Positions 7,209-16,402 of a stretch of DNA of 64,000 nucleotides are shown here, piece after piece. The notes beneath the pieces are model-generated. The model was not told the DNA's origin and did no database searches. It saw nothing but the letters and a program-made list of their open reading frames with translations. Position 1 is the first letter of the stretch, and each line of letters opens with the position of its first letter. The translations under genes and the position numbers were made by a program. Source of the DNA: an uncultured Clostridia bacterium (lineage in GTDB: Bacteria > Bacillota > Clostridia > Lachnospirales > Lachnospiraceae); NCBI GenBank assembly GCA_948472945.1, contig CAOKVX010000011.1, forward strand, positions 1-64,000. Reading direction: 5' to 3'.

Positions 7209-9338
7209 CTACTCTCCCGCAATAATAAAATCTACCGTCTTCATATCGAGGTCAACTCTGATTACCTCTATAGTAACCCTCTGTCCAAGGGCATACTCCG
7301 TACCAGTGTGTTTTCCGACTACACAAAATTTTTCTTCAATATAGCGGTAATCATCATCCATCATATCTTCAATACGTATCATTCCCTCGACAGTATTCTC
7401 AAGCTCGACATATATTCCCCAGTTTGTCACACCGGATATTACTCCCTCAAATGTCTCGCCTATATGGTCAACCATATACTGGGCCTTTTTTAATTTGTGT
7501 ACCTCGCGCTCCGCCTCCTCGGCGCGCCTCTCAAGTCTGCTAGACTGGTCTGCAATATAAGGAAGTATAGAATAATAATGCTCCCTAGCCTTTTCATTAA
7601 GCTTTCCGTGCAGATTTTCCTTTATGATTCTGTGTATCTGAAGGTCCGGATATCTTCTTATAGGTGAGGTAAAATGTGTGTAATACTTTGACGCCAATCC
7701 AAAATGTCCCTCGGCGTCAACAGTATACTTTGCCCGTTTCATTGAACGAAGCGTAAGCCTGCTGACAATGTTCTCCTCCTGTCTTCCCCTTATGTCGGAA
7801 AGAAGCTTCTGAATCTCCATAGGGTGTATCGTCTCGCCGCGCGTCCTCACTTTCAGTCCAAAATTACTCACAAATATAGATAGCTCATGCATTTTATCTG
7901 CGTCAGGCGTCTCGTGTGAACGGTACAAAAACGGCTGTTCCTGCCAAAAATAATCTTCGGCAACTGTCTCATTTGTAACTAACATAAACTCCTCTATTAT
8001 TCTCGTGGCAATATTTCGTTCATACGGTTTTATGTCTATAGGATTTCCATCTTCGTTTAGAATTATCTTACATTCCGGAAAATCAAAATCAATTGAACCC
8101 TGCTTTTTCCTTATGGCAATCCTTTTTTCAGCAAGCGCTTTCATATTCATAAGCATAGGAACTATTTTTTCGTATGCTGCCTTTTCTTCCTCGTCTTCTA
8201 AAGCTACTATCTTGTTCACCGATGTGTAGGTCATCCTGTAATCCACATGAATTACAGTCTCAGCAATCTCATGGCTCACAACTTTTCCTTCTGAATCAAG
8301 CTTCATAATACAGCTGAGAGCAAGTCTGTCAGTCCCTTGGTTAAGAGAGCATATTCCATTTGAAAGCTCAACCGGAAGCATAGGTATAACCCTGTCTACA
8401 AGATAGGCGCTTGTCCCTCTCTCAACAGCCTCCTTGTCAAGTTCCGAACCCTCTCTAACGTAGTTAGTTACATCAGCTATGTGGACTCCCAGCACGTAAC
8501 CGTCAGATACCGTCTCCAATGTCACAGCATCGTCGAGGTCCTTTGCATCCTCCCCGTCGATTGTGATGGTAAGCCAGTCCCGCAAATCCTTTCTGCCGGC
8601 CATATCCTTAGTAGTAACTTCCTTTGATAATTTCTTTGCCTCATTTTTAACGGGCTCCGGGAAATCCTCCGGCAGGCCGCACGCTTTTGCTATTGAAAGT
8701 ATATCTACACCTTTATCGTGAGGGTATCCGAGTATCTCAATAATCTCTCCCTCAGGATTAGTTCCGTCACCCGTGCCATAGTCGGTAATACGCGCAACTA
8801 CTTTCTGTCCATCCTTTGCAGCCCCGACTTTTCCGGCCGGAATAAACACGTCTTTCAGCTGCCTGACATTATCGGATATTACAAACGCATAGTCCCGTTT
8901 TTTATCCAGAGTTCCGACTACATTTGTGACGGCGCGCTCCAATATAGATACGACGCGTCCCTCTTTGCTTCTTCTCCCTGTGCCTGCTCTCTTAATCGCA
9001 ACGCACACCTTGTCACCATGCATAGCGCCATTGATATCAGACTCGCCAATAAACACATCCTCATCCTCGCCCTCGACTATCACAAAGCCAAAACCTCTTT
9101 GCGTTATGCTTATTTTTCCGGTCTTGATATTGTCGGCCTGAGCGCTAATCTTACCTCGAGAGTCCAATACAATCTTGCCCTCGGCCAACAGTTCGTCGAT
9201 AATTGTGCGGAACTGCGCCTTGTCCTCCGAGGGAACTCCTATCACCGCCCCAATCTGCTTTATCTTGATTGGAACATACTCTTTAGAAATAATATATTCA
9301 TATATCATTTTTTTTCTTTCTTCAAATAAATTATCCAT
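7209..9338 (-). CDS. rnr: Ribonuclease R
   Basis: 709 residues, normal for RNase R, a processive 3'-5' exoribonuclease that degrades structured RNA. Order: N-terminal winged-helix and two cold-shock domains ([17 protein letters not shown]), the RNB catalytic domain with its metal-binding Asp cluster in [12 protein letters not shown] and the conserved [16 protein letters not shown], then a C-terminal S1 domain ([20 protein letters not shown]). ATG 9338 follows GGAGGAGG. It is the third gene of gpmI-secG-rnr-smpB, but a terminator-bearing RNA structure lies between secG and rnr, so expression may be controlled separately. Confidence 0.97.
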   Translation of the reverse strand: MDNLFEERKKMIYEYIISKEYVPIKIKQIGAVIGVPSEDKAQFRTIIDELLAEGKIVLDSRGKISAQADNIKTGKISITQRGFGFVIVEGEDEDVFIGESDINGAMHGDKVCVAIKRAGTGRRSKEGRVVSILERAVTNVVGTLDKKRDYAFVISDNVRQLKDVFIPAGKVGAAKDGQKVVARITDYGTGDGTNPEGEIIEILGYPHDKGVDILSIAKACGLPEDFPEPVKNEAKKLSKEVTTKDMAGRKDLRDWLTITIDGEDAKDLDDAVTLETVSDGYVLGVHIADVTNYVREGSELDKEAVERGTSAYLVDRVIPMLPVELSNGICSLNQGTDRLALSCIMKLDSEGKVVSHEIAETVIHVDYRMTYTSVNKIVALEDEEEKAAYEKIVPMLMNMKALAEKRIAIRKKQGSIDFDFPECKIILNEDGNPIDIKPYERNIATRIIEEFMLVTNETVAEDYFWQEQPFLYRSHETPDADKMHELSIFVSNFGLKVRTRGETIHPMEIQKLLSDIRGRQEENIVSRLTLRSMKRAKYTVDAEGHFGLASKYYTHFTSPIRRYPDLQIHRIIKENLHGKLNEKAREHYYSILPYIADQSSRLERRAEEAEREVHKLKKAQYMVDHIGETFEGVISGVTNWGIYVELENTVEGMIRIEDMMDDDYRYIEEKFCVVGKHTGTEYALGQRVTIEVIRVDLDMKTVDFIIAGE

Positions 9339-9436
9339 ATATGCCTCCTCCTTTTATAGGGAATATTATAAATGACCGTTTATAATATGTTTCATACTTT
9401 CGTCACACAAAAATAGTAAATATAATTTCCATATGA

Positions 9437-9660
9437 CAAAAAGACCCCTTGCGTTCACAAGGGGTTTGTAATCTCTGTCATATACCCCGCAACATAACTA
9501 TCGGCAAGCCTTAACTTATGTTAGTCAAACTTGACCTAAAGGACGGGGTATTTGACCCACGTGGCAGTCTGCAAACAGCCATGCGAGCATGTCTGCCTTG
9601 TCCTGCCATGTTACGGTCCGTCCTGAACAAGCGCCTCCGGACGTACAGGACCGCAGTTCG
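9437..9660 (-). ncRNA. Structured RNA or leader ending in a terminator, between secG and rnr
   Basis: No coding frame is convincing in the 334-base gap, but the minus strand folds well. ATACCCCG (9551-9544) pairs with CGGGGTAT (9489-9482), extended by GTCA/TGAC, and encloses two hairpins (GTCAA-GT-TTGAC and ACATAA...TTATGT with an inner GGC/GCC). Upstream are a CGGTCC/GGACCG hairpin and a GGCAG...CTGCC hairpin. Downstream, ACCCCTTG/CAAGGGGT (9444-9465) is followed by CTTTTTG, an intrinsic terminator. It could be a secG 3'-end RNA, an independent small RNA or a leader controlling rnr. It is not tmRNA, SRP RNA, RNase P RNA or a riboswitch that I recognise. Confidence 0.5.
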
Positions 9661-9672
9661 CGGGAAAAATAA

Positions 9673-9912
9673 TTACCATTTAAGATTAAGCAGCAAAGAA
9701 ATAACAAAGAACAAAACAGTAAGCACCTGCGTAACCTTTACTAATCCGCCTTCCATAGAGCGTCCTTTATTCTTTCCCCAATATGTTTCCGCTGCCCCGC
9801 TTATCGTGCCAAGTCCTGCGGACTTACCCTCCTGAAGTACAATGACTATTATAAGCGCAACACAAACCAGAATATATAATACCGTAACTAAAGTTCTTAT
9901 AACAGGTAACAT
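9673..9912 (-). CDS. secG: Protein translocase subunit SecG
   Basis: 79 residues with two membrane helices (residues about 3-21 and 55-75) separated by the conserved cytoplasmic loop IVLQEGKSAGLGTISG, diagnostic of SecG. It is the non-essential partner of SecYE and helps SecA-driven export. ATG 9912 follows AGGAGG. It lies downstream of gpmI, as in many Clostridia. Confidence 0.96.
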   Translation of the reverse strand: MLPVIRTLVTVLYILVCVALIIVIVLQEGKSAGLGTISGAAETYWGKNKGRSMEGGLVKVTQVLTVLFFVISLLLNLKW

Positions 9913-10052
9913 ACTACTTTCCTCCTACTAAGTGAATAACCGTGATTAAAAATAATATCACACAAATGCTAGTGTAACATATTAAATTGCAAATATCAAC
10001 CATTTTTTTTACAATTATATTGCACAATTAAATTGTGTTTATTATTAGCTTT

Positions 10053-11597
10053 TTATTTGTGTACAAGAAGAGATTTTCCAGTCATCTCCTCAGGCTTCTC
10101 AAGCTCCATCATTTCGAGAAGCGTAGGTACTATATCTGCAAGACATCCGCCCTCTGCAAGCTTGTAATTCTCATCATAATTGACAAGAATGAATGGAACC
10201 GGGTTAACCGTATGTGCTGTAAACGGTGAGCCCGTCTCATAATCAACAAGCATCTCGGCATTGCCGTGGTCGGCGCATATAAACATCTGTCCGTCAACCT
10301 TTAAAAGCGCGTCGTACGCTTTTCCGACACATTCGTCAACTGCCTCAACTGCCTTAACTGCGGCGTCCTGAACACCTGTATGTCCTACCATATCAGGATT
10401 GGCAAAGTTAATTATTATTACATCATATTTTCCTGATGTTATTGCTTCACAGAGCTTGTCGCACACACCGTATGCGCTCATCTCAGGCTTAAGGTCATAA
10501 GTCGGAACTTCCTTCGGAGACGGAACAAGTATTCTGTCCTCGCCCGGATTAGGCTCCTCTACGCCCGCGTTGAAGAAAAATGTAACATGCGCATATTTTT
10601 CCGTCTCAGCAATTCTTACCTGCTTCATCCCTTTTTCTGCAATAAGCTCTCCAAATGTATTATTAATCTCAACCTTTTTAAACGCAATATCTTTGTTAGG
10701 GATAGTAACGTCATACTCGGCAAAGCAGACATATGTTATATCAATTCTTTCTCCCCTGTCGAAACCGTCAAACTCATCGGCACAGAACGCCCTTGTTATC
10801 TCCCTTGCCCTGTCAGGCCTGAAATTGAAAAATATAATTGAATCGTTCTCTTTAATTGTAGCAGCAGGCTGTCCGTTATCCGTCACAACTATAGGCTTTA
10901 CAAACTCGTCAGTCACATCCTCAGCGTATGAAGCCGCAACTCCGGAGACAGCGTCGGCGGCGTATTCACCTTCGCCCTTAACCATCGCTCTCCACGCTTT
11001 TTCTACCCTGTCCCAGTTATTATCGCGGTCCATCGCGTAGTAACGTCCCATCACAGTCGCAATCTTACCTACGCCGATTTCCTTAATCTTATTGTCAAGC
11101 TCCTCAACAAAATCTTTGCCTGACGCAGGCGGAGTATCTCTTCCGTCAAGGAAACAATGAACATATACTTTCTCAAGCCCTTCCCTCTTAGCCATCTCCA
11201 AAAGTGCGTATAAATGTGTGTTGTGGCTGTGAACCCCTCCGTCAGAGAGAAGTCCGTATAAATGCAGAGATGAGTCGTTCTTCTTACAGTTATCCATAGC
11301 CTTTTTAAGGCCCACGTTAGTGAAAAAGCTTCCTTCCTCTATCTCCTTAGTAATACGCGTAAGCTCCTGATACACGATTCTTCCGGCGCCCATATTAATA
11401 TGGCCTACCTCTGAATTTCCCATCTGTCCATCCGGAAGCCCTACTGCAAGTCCGCTGGCATTGCCTTTGACAAACGGATATTTTTCCATAAGCATATCCA
11501 TTACGGGAGTGTTGCCCATTGCAACCGCATTAGCCTCTTTTTTATCATTCAATCCATAACCATCAAGAATCATTAACACAGTAGGTTTTTTAGCCAT
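10053..11597 (-). CDS. gpmI: 2,3-bisphosphoglycerate-independent phosphoglycerate mutase
   Basis: 514 residues, standard length. It interconverts 3- and 2-phosphoglycerate in glycolysis using two Mn2+ ions. Visible motifs are the first metal site LMILDGYG, the phosphoserine loop QMGNSEVGHINMGAGR, the substrate-binding region FLDGRDTPPASG, and the C-terminal metal site ICADHGNAE. ATG 11597 has AGAGGA upstream. Its best promoter (TTGTTT, 17 bases, TATAAG on the minus strand) lies within the palindromic element at 11638-11741. Confidence 0.98.
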   Translation of the reverse strand: MAKKPTVLMILDGYGLNDKKEANAVAMGNTPVMDMLMEKYPFVKGNASGLAVGLPDGQMGNSEVGHINMGAGRIVYQELTRITKEIEEGSFFTNVGLKKAMDNCKKNDSSLHLYGLLSDGGVHSHNTHLYALLEMAKREGLEKVYVHCFLDGRDTPPASGKDFVEELDNKIKEIGVGKIATVMGRYYAMDRDNNWDRVEKAWRAMVKGEGEYAADAVSGVAASYAEDVTDEFVKPIVVTDNGQPAATIKENDSIIFFNFRPDRAREITRAFCADEFDGFDRGERIDITYVCFAEYDVTIPNKDIAFKKVEINNTFGELIAEKGMKQVRIAETEKYAHVTFFFNAGVEEPNPGEDRILVPSPKEVPTYDLKPEMSAYGVCDKLCEAITSGKYDVIIINFANPDMVGHTGVQDAAVKAVEAVDECVGKAYDALLKVDGQMFICADHGNAEMLVDYETGSPFTAHTVNPVPFILVNYDENYKLAEGGCLADIVPTLLEMMELEKPEEMTGKSLLVHK

Positions 11598-11637
11598 TAT
11601 TATTCCTCTTTTCTATAAAATTTGTTATCTGCCTTAC

Positions 11638-11741
11638 AGAGCGTGCTTAAAAAATAATTTCTGTCAAACTTATATTACTTTTATTTTCTTTAAACAAAAC
11701 GCAGTATAGATACGGCTGAAAAGATTTTTTAAACACGCTCT
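11638..11741. repeat. Palindromic element between gpmI and the symporter
   Basis: 18-base arms (11638-11655 and 11724-11741; AGAGCGTG..TTAAAAAAT) match with one C/T difference, around 68 bases. The enclosed minus-strand sequence contains a fair promoter, TTGTTT-17-TATAAG, pointing at gpmI. The genes on either side are divergent. The element may simply be a promoter region with a strong palindrome. Confidence 0.5.
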
Positions 11742-11823
11742 AACATTAGCACACAGATTGTATCATATTCTAAAACATCATGCAATAAACTTTTTATAAG
11801 AGTTTCCTTAGCAGGTTTATAAT

Positions 11824-13095
11824 ATGTACGAATTTATCAAAAATTTTAACGCTTTCTGCTGGAGCGGCCCTATGCTGATTATCCTGCTTTCAACGCATAT
11901 TCTGCTGACGGTAAGAAGCTCTGTCGTCCAACGTAAGGTGTTGAAAGGCATCAGGCTTTCACTCGGCAGGGAACACGGCTTCAGCATTCTCGCCGCAACG
12001 CTCGCCGCAACGCTTGGCACTGGCAATATCATAGGTGTGTCAACGGCAATCGCACTAGGCGGTCCGGGGGCGCTGCTTTGGTGTTTTGCTACGGGTTTTC
12101 TCGGTATGGCCACAACATACTACGAATGTTTATTTGCGGCCGAACACAAAACGGAACACGGCGGCGGGCCTATGTATATATTAAAAAATGTTCTCGGAAA
12201 AAAATATCTCGGATTCATTTACGCCCTTTTCCTGCTGCTGGTTTGTCTGGGAACCGGATGCCTCACTCAGTCAAACGCCGTGGCCGATTCATTTAACAAG
12301 ACCCTTGGAATACATCCCGTCGTTACCGGGCTGCTCGTGTCATTAATTGCAGGCTTTGTCATAGTCGGCGGCAAAAAGTCAATAATGAAAGTATGTGAAC
12401 GCGTCGTCCCTGTCATGTGCATCGTGTTCATAATATGCTGCGTATACCTGCTTATACGAAATGCGTACTATTTGCCGGAAAGCATTTACCTGGTATTCTC
12501 CCGCGCGCTTACTCCGGGCTCCGCAGCCGGCGGCATCGCGGGAGGCTCGCTTATGATTGCGGCCAGATATGGTATAGCAAGGGGGCTATTTACAAATGAA
12601 GCCGGACTTGGTTCCGCCGGAGTATTTGCAGGCACAAGCTCGCTTCCACCAAAAGAGCAGGGACTTATATCCATGACGGCAACCTTTTGGGACACTATTG
12701 TAATATGCACCATCACAGGTCTGGTAATAATAAGCAGTTATCTGGCAAACCCTGCCTCAATCGAGGGCTACTCGGTCGGCGGCTACCTGAACGCCGCCTT
12801 CTCGTCAATACCGTATGCCGGCAATCTCATGCTGTGCCTTTCAATTGCCGGCTTTGCAGTCTCAACCATTATAGGCTGGTTTTTTATCGGCGAACAGGCG
12901 GCGTCATTTATATTTGGCGCACAAAAAGACAGAGCGCTTCCATATATAAAAGCGCTCTATGTTTTCATGGTATTTTCAGGCTGCAACTTTTCCCTAGAAA
13001 AAATATGGGAGGTTGCCGATACATTCAACCTGCTTCTTATAATTCCAAATGTGTATGTGCTCATACGCCTTTCGGCTCAAAACACACAGACATGA
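11824..13095 (+). CDS. Sodium:alanine/glycine symporter (AGCS family)
   Basis: 423 residues with about ten membrane helices. The family signature is clear: LGTGNIIGVSTAIALGGPG near residue 63, GGGPMYILKNVLGKKYLG, and GLFTNEAGLGSAGVFAG in the middle. It imports alanine or glycine with sodium across the cytoplasmic membrane. It is slightly shorter than many members (450-490). The ribosome site is weak (AGCAGG). It is a single gene, divergent from gpmI and convergent with pepF. The exact amino acid cannot be read from sequence. Confidence 0.93.
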   Translation: MYEFIKNFNAFCWSGPMLIILLSTHILLTVRSSVVQRKVLKGIRLSLGREHGFSILAATLAATLGTGNIIGVSTAIALGGPGALLWCFATGFLGMATTYYECLFAAEHKTEHGGGPMYILKNVLGKKYLGFIYALFLLLVCLGTGCLTQSNAVADSFNKTLGIHPVVTGLLVSLIAGFVIVGGKKSIMKVCERVVPVMCIVFIICCVYLLIRNAYYLPESIYLVFSRALTPGSAAGGIAGGSLMIAARYGIARGLFTNEAGLGSAGVFAGTSSLPPKEQGLISMTATFWDTIVICTITGLVIISSYLANPASIEGYSVGGYLNAAFSSIPYAGNLMLCLSIAGFAVSTIIGWFFIGEQAASFIFGAQKDRALPYIKALYVFMVFSGCNFSLEKIWEVADTFNLLLIIPNVYVLIRLSAQNTQT

Positions 13096-13111
13096 ATACA
13101 ATACTGTACTA

Positions 13112-13187
13112 GGGCAATCTCTTAAAAATAATATTTACAGACAGTTGACCGAAGCCTGTGTAAAACGTTAATGTTTAGAGATTGCCC
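13112..13187. repeat. Palindromic element between convergent genes
   Basis: Arms GGGCAATCTCT (13112-13122) and AGAGATTGCCC (13177-13187) are perfect, with an inner stem TTTACA/TGTAAA. It sits just past the symporter stop and before the pepF stop, so a bidirectional termination role is plausible, although no long T-run follows the arms. Confidence 0.5.
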
Positions 13188-13219
13188 CGGTGCAGCACAG
13201 TAATTTACAATGACAACGG

Positions 13220-15007
13220 CTATCTCTCAAACTCGTCAAGCAAATTTTTAAACGTCTCCATACACCTGTCAATCGGTCCGCTCTCTGTCATGTCAATACC
13301 GCAGAGTTTAAGCAGGTCTATCGGGTCTTTTGAGCCGCCGCTCTTAAGAAAACTGCGGTACCCTTCAAGCACCCCGTCATCGCCCGACAAAATTGCCGAC
13401 GAAATAGAAACTGCCGCGGCAAATCCGGTAGCGTACTGATAAACATAAAATGGAGTATAAAAATGGGGTATTCTGGCCCACTCCATCGCAATCTCTTTGT
13501 CGACATAAACAGCCTCTCCAAAGTACTCTTCATTTAGCTTCTTATATATATCACACATATTTTCAGCGGTAAGCGTCTCCCCGTCCGCCGCCATGCGGTG
13601 CGTTATCCTCTCAAACTCGGCAAACATGGTCTGCCTGAAAAACGTCGTCCTAAACTGTTCAAGGAAATAATTGATAAGGTACATTTTTTCTTTCCTATCC
13701 GCGCTGTTGTCAATAAGGTAGTTTACAAGCAGCGCCTCGTTGCAGGTAGAAGCGACCTCAGCCACGAATATTTTATATCCCGCATATATATACGGCTGGT
13801 TCTCATCTGAGTAATATGAGTGAAGCGCATGGCCCATCTCATGAGCAAGAGTAAATACACTGTTTAAGTTATCCTGATGATTCAAAAGCACGTAGGGATG
13901 TACGCCGTAGCAGCCCCATGAATAAGCTCCGGATCTTTTACCTTCATTTTCATACACGTCAATCCATCCGCCGTCAAATCCCTTTTTAAGAAGTTCCCCG
14001 TACTCTTTTCCCAGAGGAGTAAGGCCCGCAAGCACAAGCTTCCTTGCCTCCTCATAGCTTATTTTTTTATCCGCATCAGGAACCAAAGGAACATACAAAT
14101 CATACATATGCATCTCATCAAGACCTAAAAGCCGCTTACGTATTGCAGCATACCTGTGCATCAGCGGAAGATGTTTTCTGACTGAATTTATAAGGCTGTC
14201 ATACACGCTGACCGGAATGTTCGCGTCGTCAAGGCTGTACGCCTCCGCGCTTTTATAGTTTCTTACATTCGTATAGAACAGATGCTGCTTTACATTGCCT
14301 CGGTACGCCGCCGTAAGCGTATTTTTATATGCCTCATACATGCTATACATGCCCTCAAACGCCGCTTTTCTGACACTGCGGACAGGGCTCTGCAAAAATG
14401 TAGTATATCTTCCGTTTGTAATCTGGACCTTATTTCCGCTGCCATCGTCAATCTCCGGAAATTTCAAGTCGGCATTGTTAAACATGGCAAATATGTCAGA
14501 CGGAGTCTGCGCTATGTCGCTAGCCCGCGCAAGAAGCGCCTCTGAGCTGGCGTCAAGAATGTGCTCGCTCTTTCTCAATATATTATCAAAATATCTCTCA
14601 TACAGTCTAAGCCCCTGCTCGCTTTGAATAAATTCAGCAATTTTTTCCCTTCCAAGCCCCATGATAAGCGGTTTGATAAATGCCGACTCATACTCCAGCT
14701 TTACAAGAAGCGAAGAAGCCCGCTGCGACATGTCCTGATACAAAGCCACGGCCATATCCTCGTGGGATTTCTGGTTTGCATATACATATATTCTCTCCGC
14801 AGCCTCCTCGGTGGATGCGTTAAAGTCAAGAAGCCTTAAAAGCGCGCCCGCGTCCTTTTCCGCGCCATCCTTTAGAGCGCCATACTCTGCAAGCTTTTTC
14901 TCTATCTCTGCATAGTGTCTCTCCCACTCTTCATCTGATACGTACATGTCTTTCATGTTCCAGCAGTATTCCTCTTTCGCCTGCTCTCTTTTAGGCAGCT
15001 TATTCAT
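13220..15007 (-). CDS. pepF: Oligoendopeptidase F (M3B metallopeptidase)
   Basis: 595 residues from ATG 15007, which I prefer over 15049 because GGAGG lies 8 bases before it. The zinc site is TLAHEMGHALHSYY (HExxH, near residue 390) with the third ligand in the following Glu-containing helix (FVAEVASTCNEALL). The fold is all-helical and cytoplasmic. PepF cleaves peptides of roughly 7-17 residues, recycling oligopeptides or signal peptides. It stands 69 bases downstream of the DJ-1 gene on the same strand. Confidence 0.96.
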   Translation of the reverse strand: MNKLPKREQAKEEYCWNMKDMYVSDEEWERHYAEIEKKLAEYGALKDGAEKDAGALLRLLDFNASTEEAAERIYVYANQKSHEDMAVALYQDMSQRASSLLVKLEYESAFIKPLIMGLGREKIAEFIQSEQGLRLYERYFDNILRKSEHILDASSEALLARASDIAQTPSDIFAMFNNADLKFPEIDDGSGNKVQITNGRYTTFLQSPVRSVRKAAFEGMYSMYEAYKNTLTAAYRGNVKQHLFYTNVRNYKSAEAYSLDDANIPVSVYDSLINSVRKHLPLMHRYAAIRKRLLGLDEMHMYDLYVPLVPDADKKISYEEARKLVLAGLTPLGKEYGELLKKGFDGGWIDVYENEGKRSGAYSWGCYGVHPYVLLNHQDNLNSVFTLAHEMGHALHSYYSDENQPYIYAGYKIFVAEVASTCNEALLVNYLIDNSADRKEKMYLINYFLEQFRTTFFRQTMFAEFERITHRMAADGETLTAENMCDIYKKLNEEYFGEAVYVDKEIAMEWARIPHFYTPFYVYQYATGFAAAVSISSAILSGDDGVLEGYRSFLKSGGSKDPIDLLKLCGIDMTESGPIDRCMETFKNLLDEFER

Positions 15008-15076
15008 AATGAAACCTCCAAAATATATATTTATACTCTCCATTACCACTTCGCAACATGAGTCAGCCCGGCTTAT

Positions 15077-15634
15077 CTAATTGCCGCCACAGCTTATAAT
15101 CTGATTTAAAACCTCTTCAGCCGCATCTTTTCCGTCAAGATATTCTATTATTGCCGCGGCAAACTGTATGGATGTTCCAAGTCCCCTGCTCGTTATTATA
15201 TTGCCGTCCTTTACTACAGGCTCTATCACGTATTCGGCCCCCGTAAGCTTATCCTCAAATCCCGGATAACAGGTTGCCCTCTTTCCGTTAAGGATTCCAA
15301 GTCCGCCCAAAATTGACGGGGCCGCGCACACTGCAGCAACCGGTTTTCCGGCAAGCGCAAATTCCTTTACCTTGTCAGTCAGTTCTGTACACGCTTTCAG
15401 GTTATCAACCCCGACTTTTCCTCCCGGAAGTACAATCATATCGACAGAGTTCCACTCAACCTGTCCGATAACCGCATCCAGTATGATTTTAATATTGTGC
15501 GAGCCCGTTATGGTCGTTCTGTCATTCACGGACACCGTATCAACTTCAATGCCCGCCCTCCTTGCGAGGTCAACGACCGTAAGCGCCTCTATTTCCTCTG
15601 TACCATCCGCAATAAATACTGTAATCTTTGCCAT
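15077..15634 (-). CDS. DJ-1/PfpI family protein
   Basis: 185 residues from ATG 15634, chosen because GGGAGG is 9 bases upstream and it avoids overlap with recU. The DJ-1 fold is marked by FIADGTEEIEA near the N-terminus (acidic residue at the active site) and the nucleophile elbow AAVCAAPSILGG (Cys about 105). Members act as glyoxalase III/deglycase-type or protective enzymes of the cytoplasm; the YajL/ThiJ branch is most similar in length. It follows recU by 4 bases, so they are cotranscribed. Exact reaction is uncertain. Confidence 0.9.
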   Translation of the reverse strand: MAKITVFIADGTEEIEALTVVDLARRAGIEVDTVSVNDRTTITGSHNIKIILDAVIGQVEWNSVDMIVLPGGKVGVDNLKACTELTDKVKEFALAGKPVAAVCAAPSILGGLGILNGKRATCYPGFEDKLTGAEYVIEPVVKDGNIITSRGLGTSIQFAAAIIEYLDGKDAAEEVLNQIISCGGN

Positions 15635-15638
15635 GTTT

Positions 15639-16175
15639 TTAATCCTCCCTTTCATCTAAATCAAGCTGCAGCGCCTCGAGGTAATGCACAAACACTCCCT
15701 CGTGCGTTGATATCTGATATCTCTCATCGAGCTCATCATACCTGAAACTTTTCCGTCCACCATTTTCTGCCCTCTGCCAAAACTCATACAGCTTTGCAAA
15801 CCGCAGGTAATAGTATATGTCAATTTCCGCAAAATGAATCAGCAGAAATGCAACACCGCTTTGTTCCTCAAATTCTTTCATAAAACATATCTGGTGTTCG
15901 TGTACATTTTGCAGTGGAAACGTCGTACTCATGCAGTCTTTCGCATCAAAACAGACCGGTATTCCCTGTACAACCCCGATATAATCCACAGTACTTTTCT
16001 GCTCAAAATACGCTAGTGTAATCTGTTTTGTCTCGGAGTCAATTTTAATGGGCGTAATAGGCGTCGGAACCTTTTGGACAACCGCAAGCTTTCTGTCGCG
16101 GTACTTTTCATTTGTCAGATTCACGAGCTCTTCAAGCCCCTGTCCCCTTAGTCCCCTTGAATTCCATGACGGCAT
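15639..16175 (-). CDS. recU: Holliday junction resolvase RecU
   Basis: 178 residues. It resembles Gram-positive RecU: N-terminal WNSRGLRGQGLEELVNLTN, the catalytic core with STVDYIGVVQGIPVCFDAK (the D...(E/D)xK nuclease pattern), and the HEHQICFMKEFEEQSG helix. RecU cuts four-way junctions in recombination repair. Unlike many Firmicutes it is not next to a penicillin-binding protein gene. ATG 16175 has AAGGGGG 8 bases upstream. Confidence 0.92.
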   Translation of the reverse strand: MPSWNSRGLRGQGLEELVNLTNEKYRDRKLAVVQKVPTPITPIKIDSETKQITLAYFEQKSTVDYIGVVQGIPVCFDAKDCMSTTFPLQNVHEHQICFMKEFEEQSGVAFLLIHFAEIDIYYYLRFAKLYEFWQRAENGGRKSFRYDELDERYQISTHEGVFVHYLEALQLDLDERED

Positions 16176-16231
16176 CAAAGTTTCCCCCTTGTATACGTTT
16201 CTTATTCAAACCCTGCATATGAAGTTAGTAT

Positions 16232-16370
16232 AGAGAAAGTGATTATTTTACTCATAAGAAACACTTTCTGAACACGTCGGCACTTGATTTTACGCAGCAA
16301 AATCTTAGTGCTGCTACGTATGAGGCTAAGCGCAAGCGTGTGTTTCATTGTGAAAATAATCACTTTCTCT
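16232..16370. repeat. Palindromic element E1 with conserved core
   Basis: Perfect 18-base arms AGAGAAAGTGATTATTTT (16232-16249) and its complement (16353-16370). The centre contains a hairpin around CACTTGATTTTAC...AAAATCTTAGTG (about 16280-16311) and a small GC-GCAA-GC hairpin (16331-16338). The same core recurs at 40.9 kb with different arms. It fills the gap between the pseudouridine synthase gene and recU. Confidence 0.75.
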
Positions 16371-16402
16371 TATTTCAAATGTAAGTACAGAAACGAAATT
16401 AA

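Noticed and set aside
16232..16370. MITE or insertion sequence with terminal inverted repeats
   Set aside because: The second copy at 40.9 kb has completely different arms, and no target duplication is visible, so constant transposon ends are not supported.
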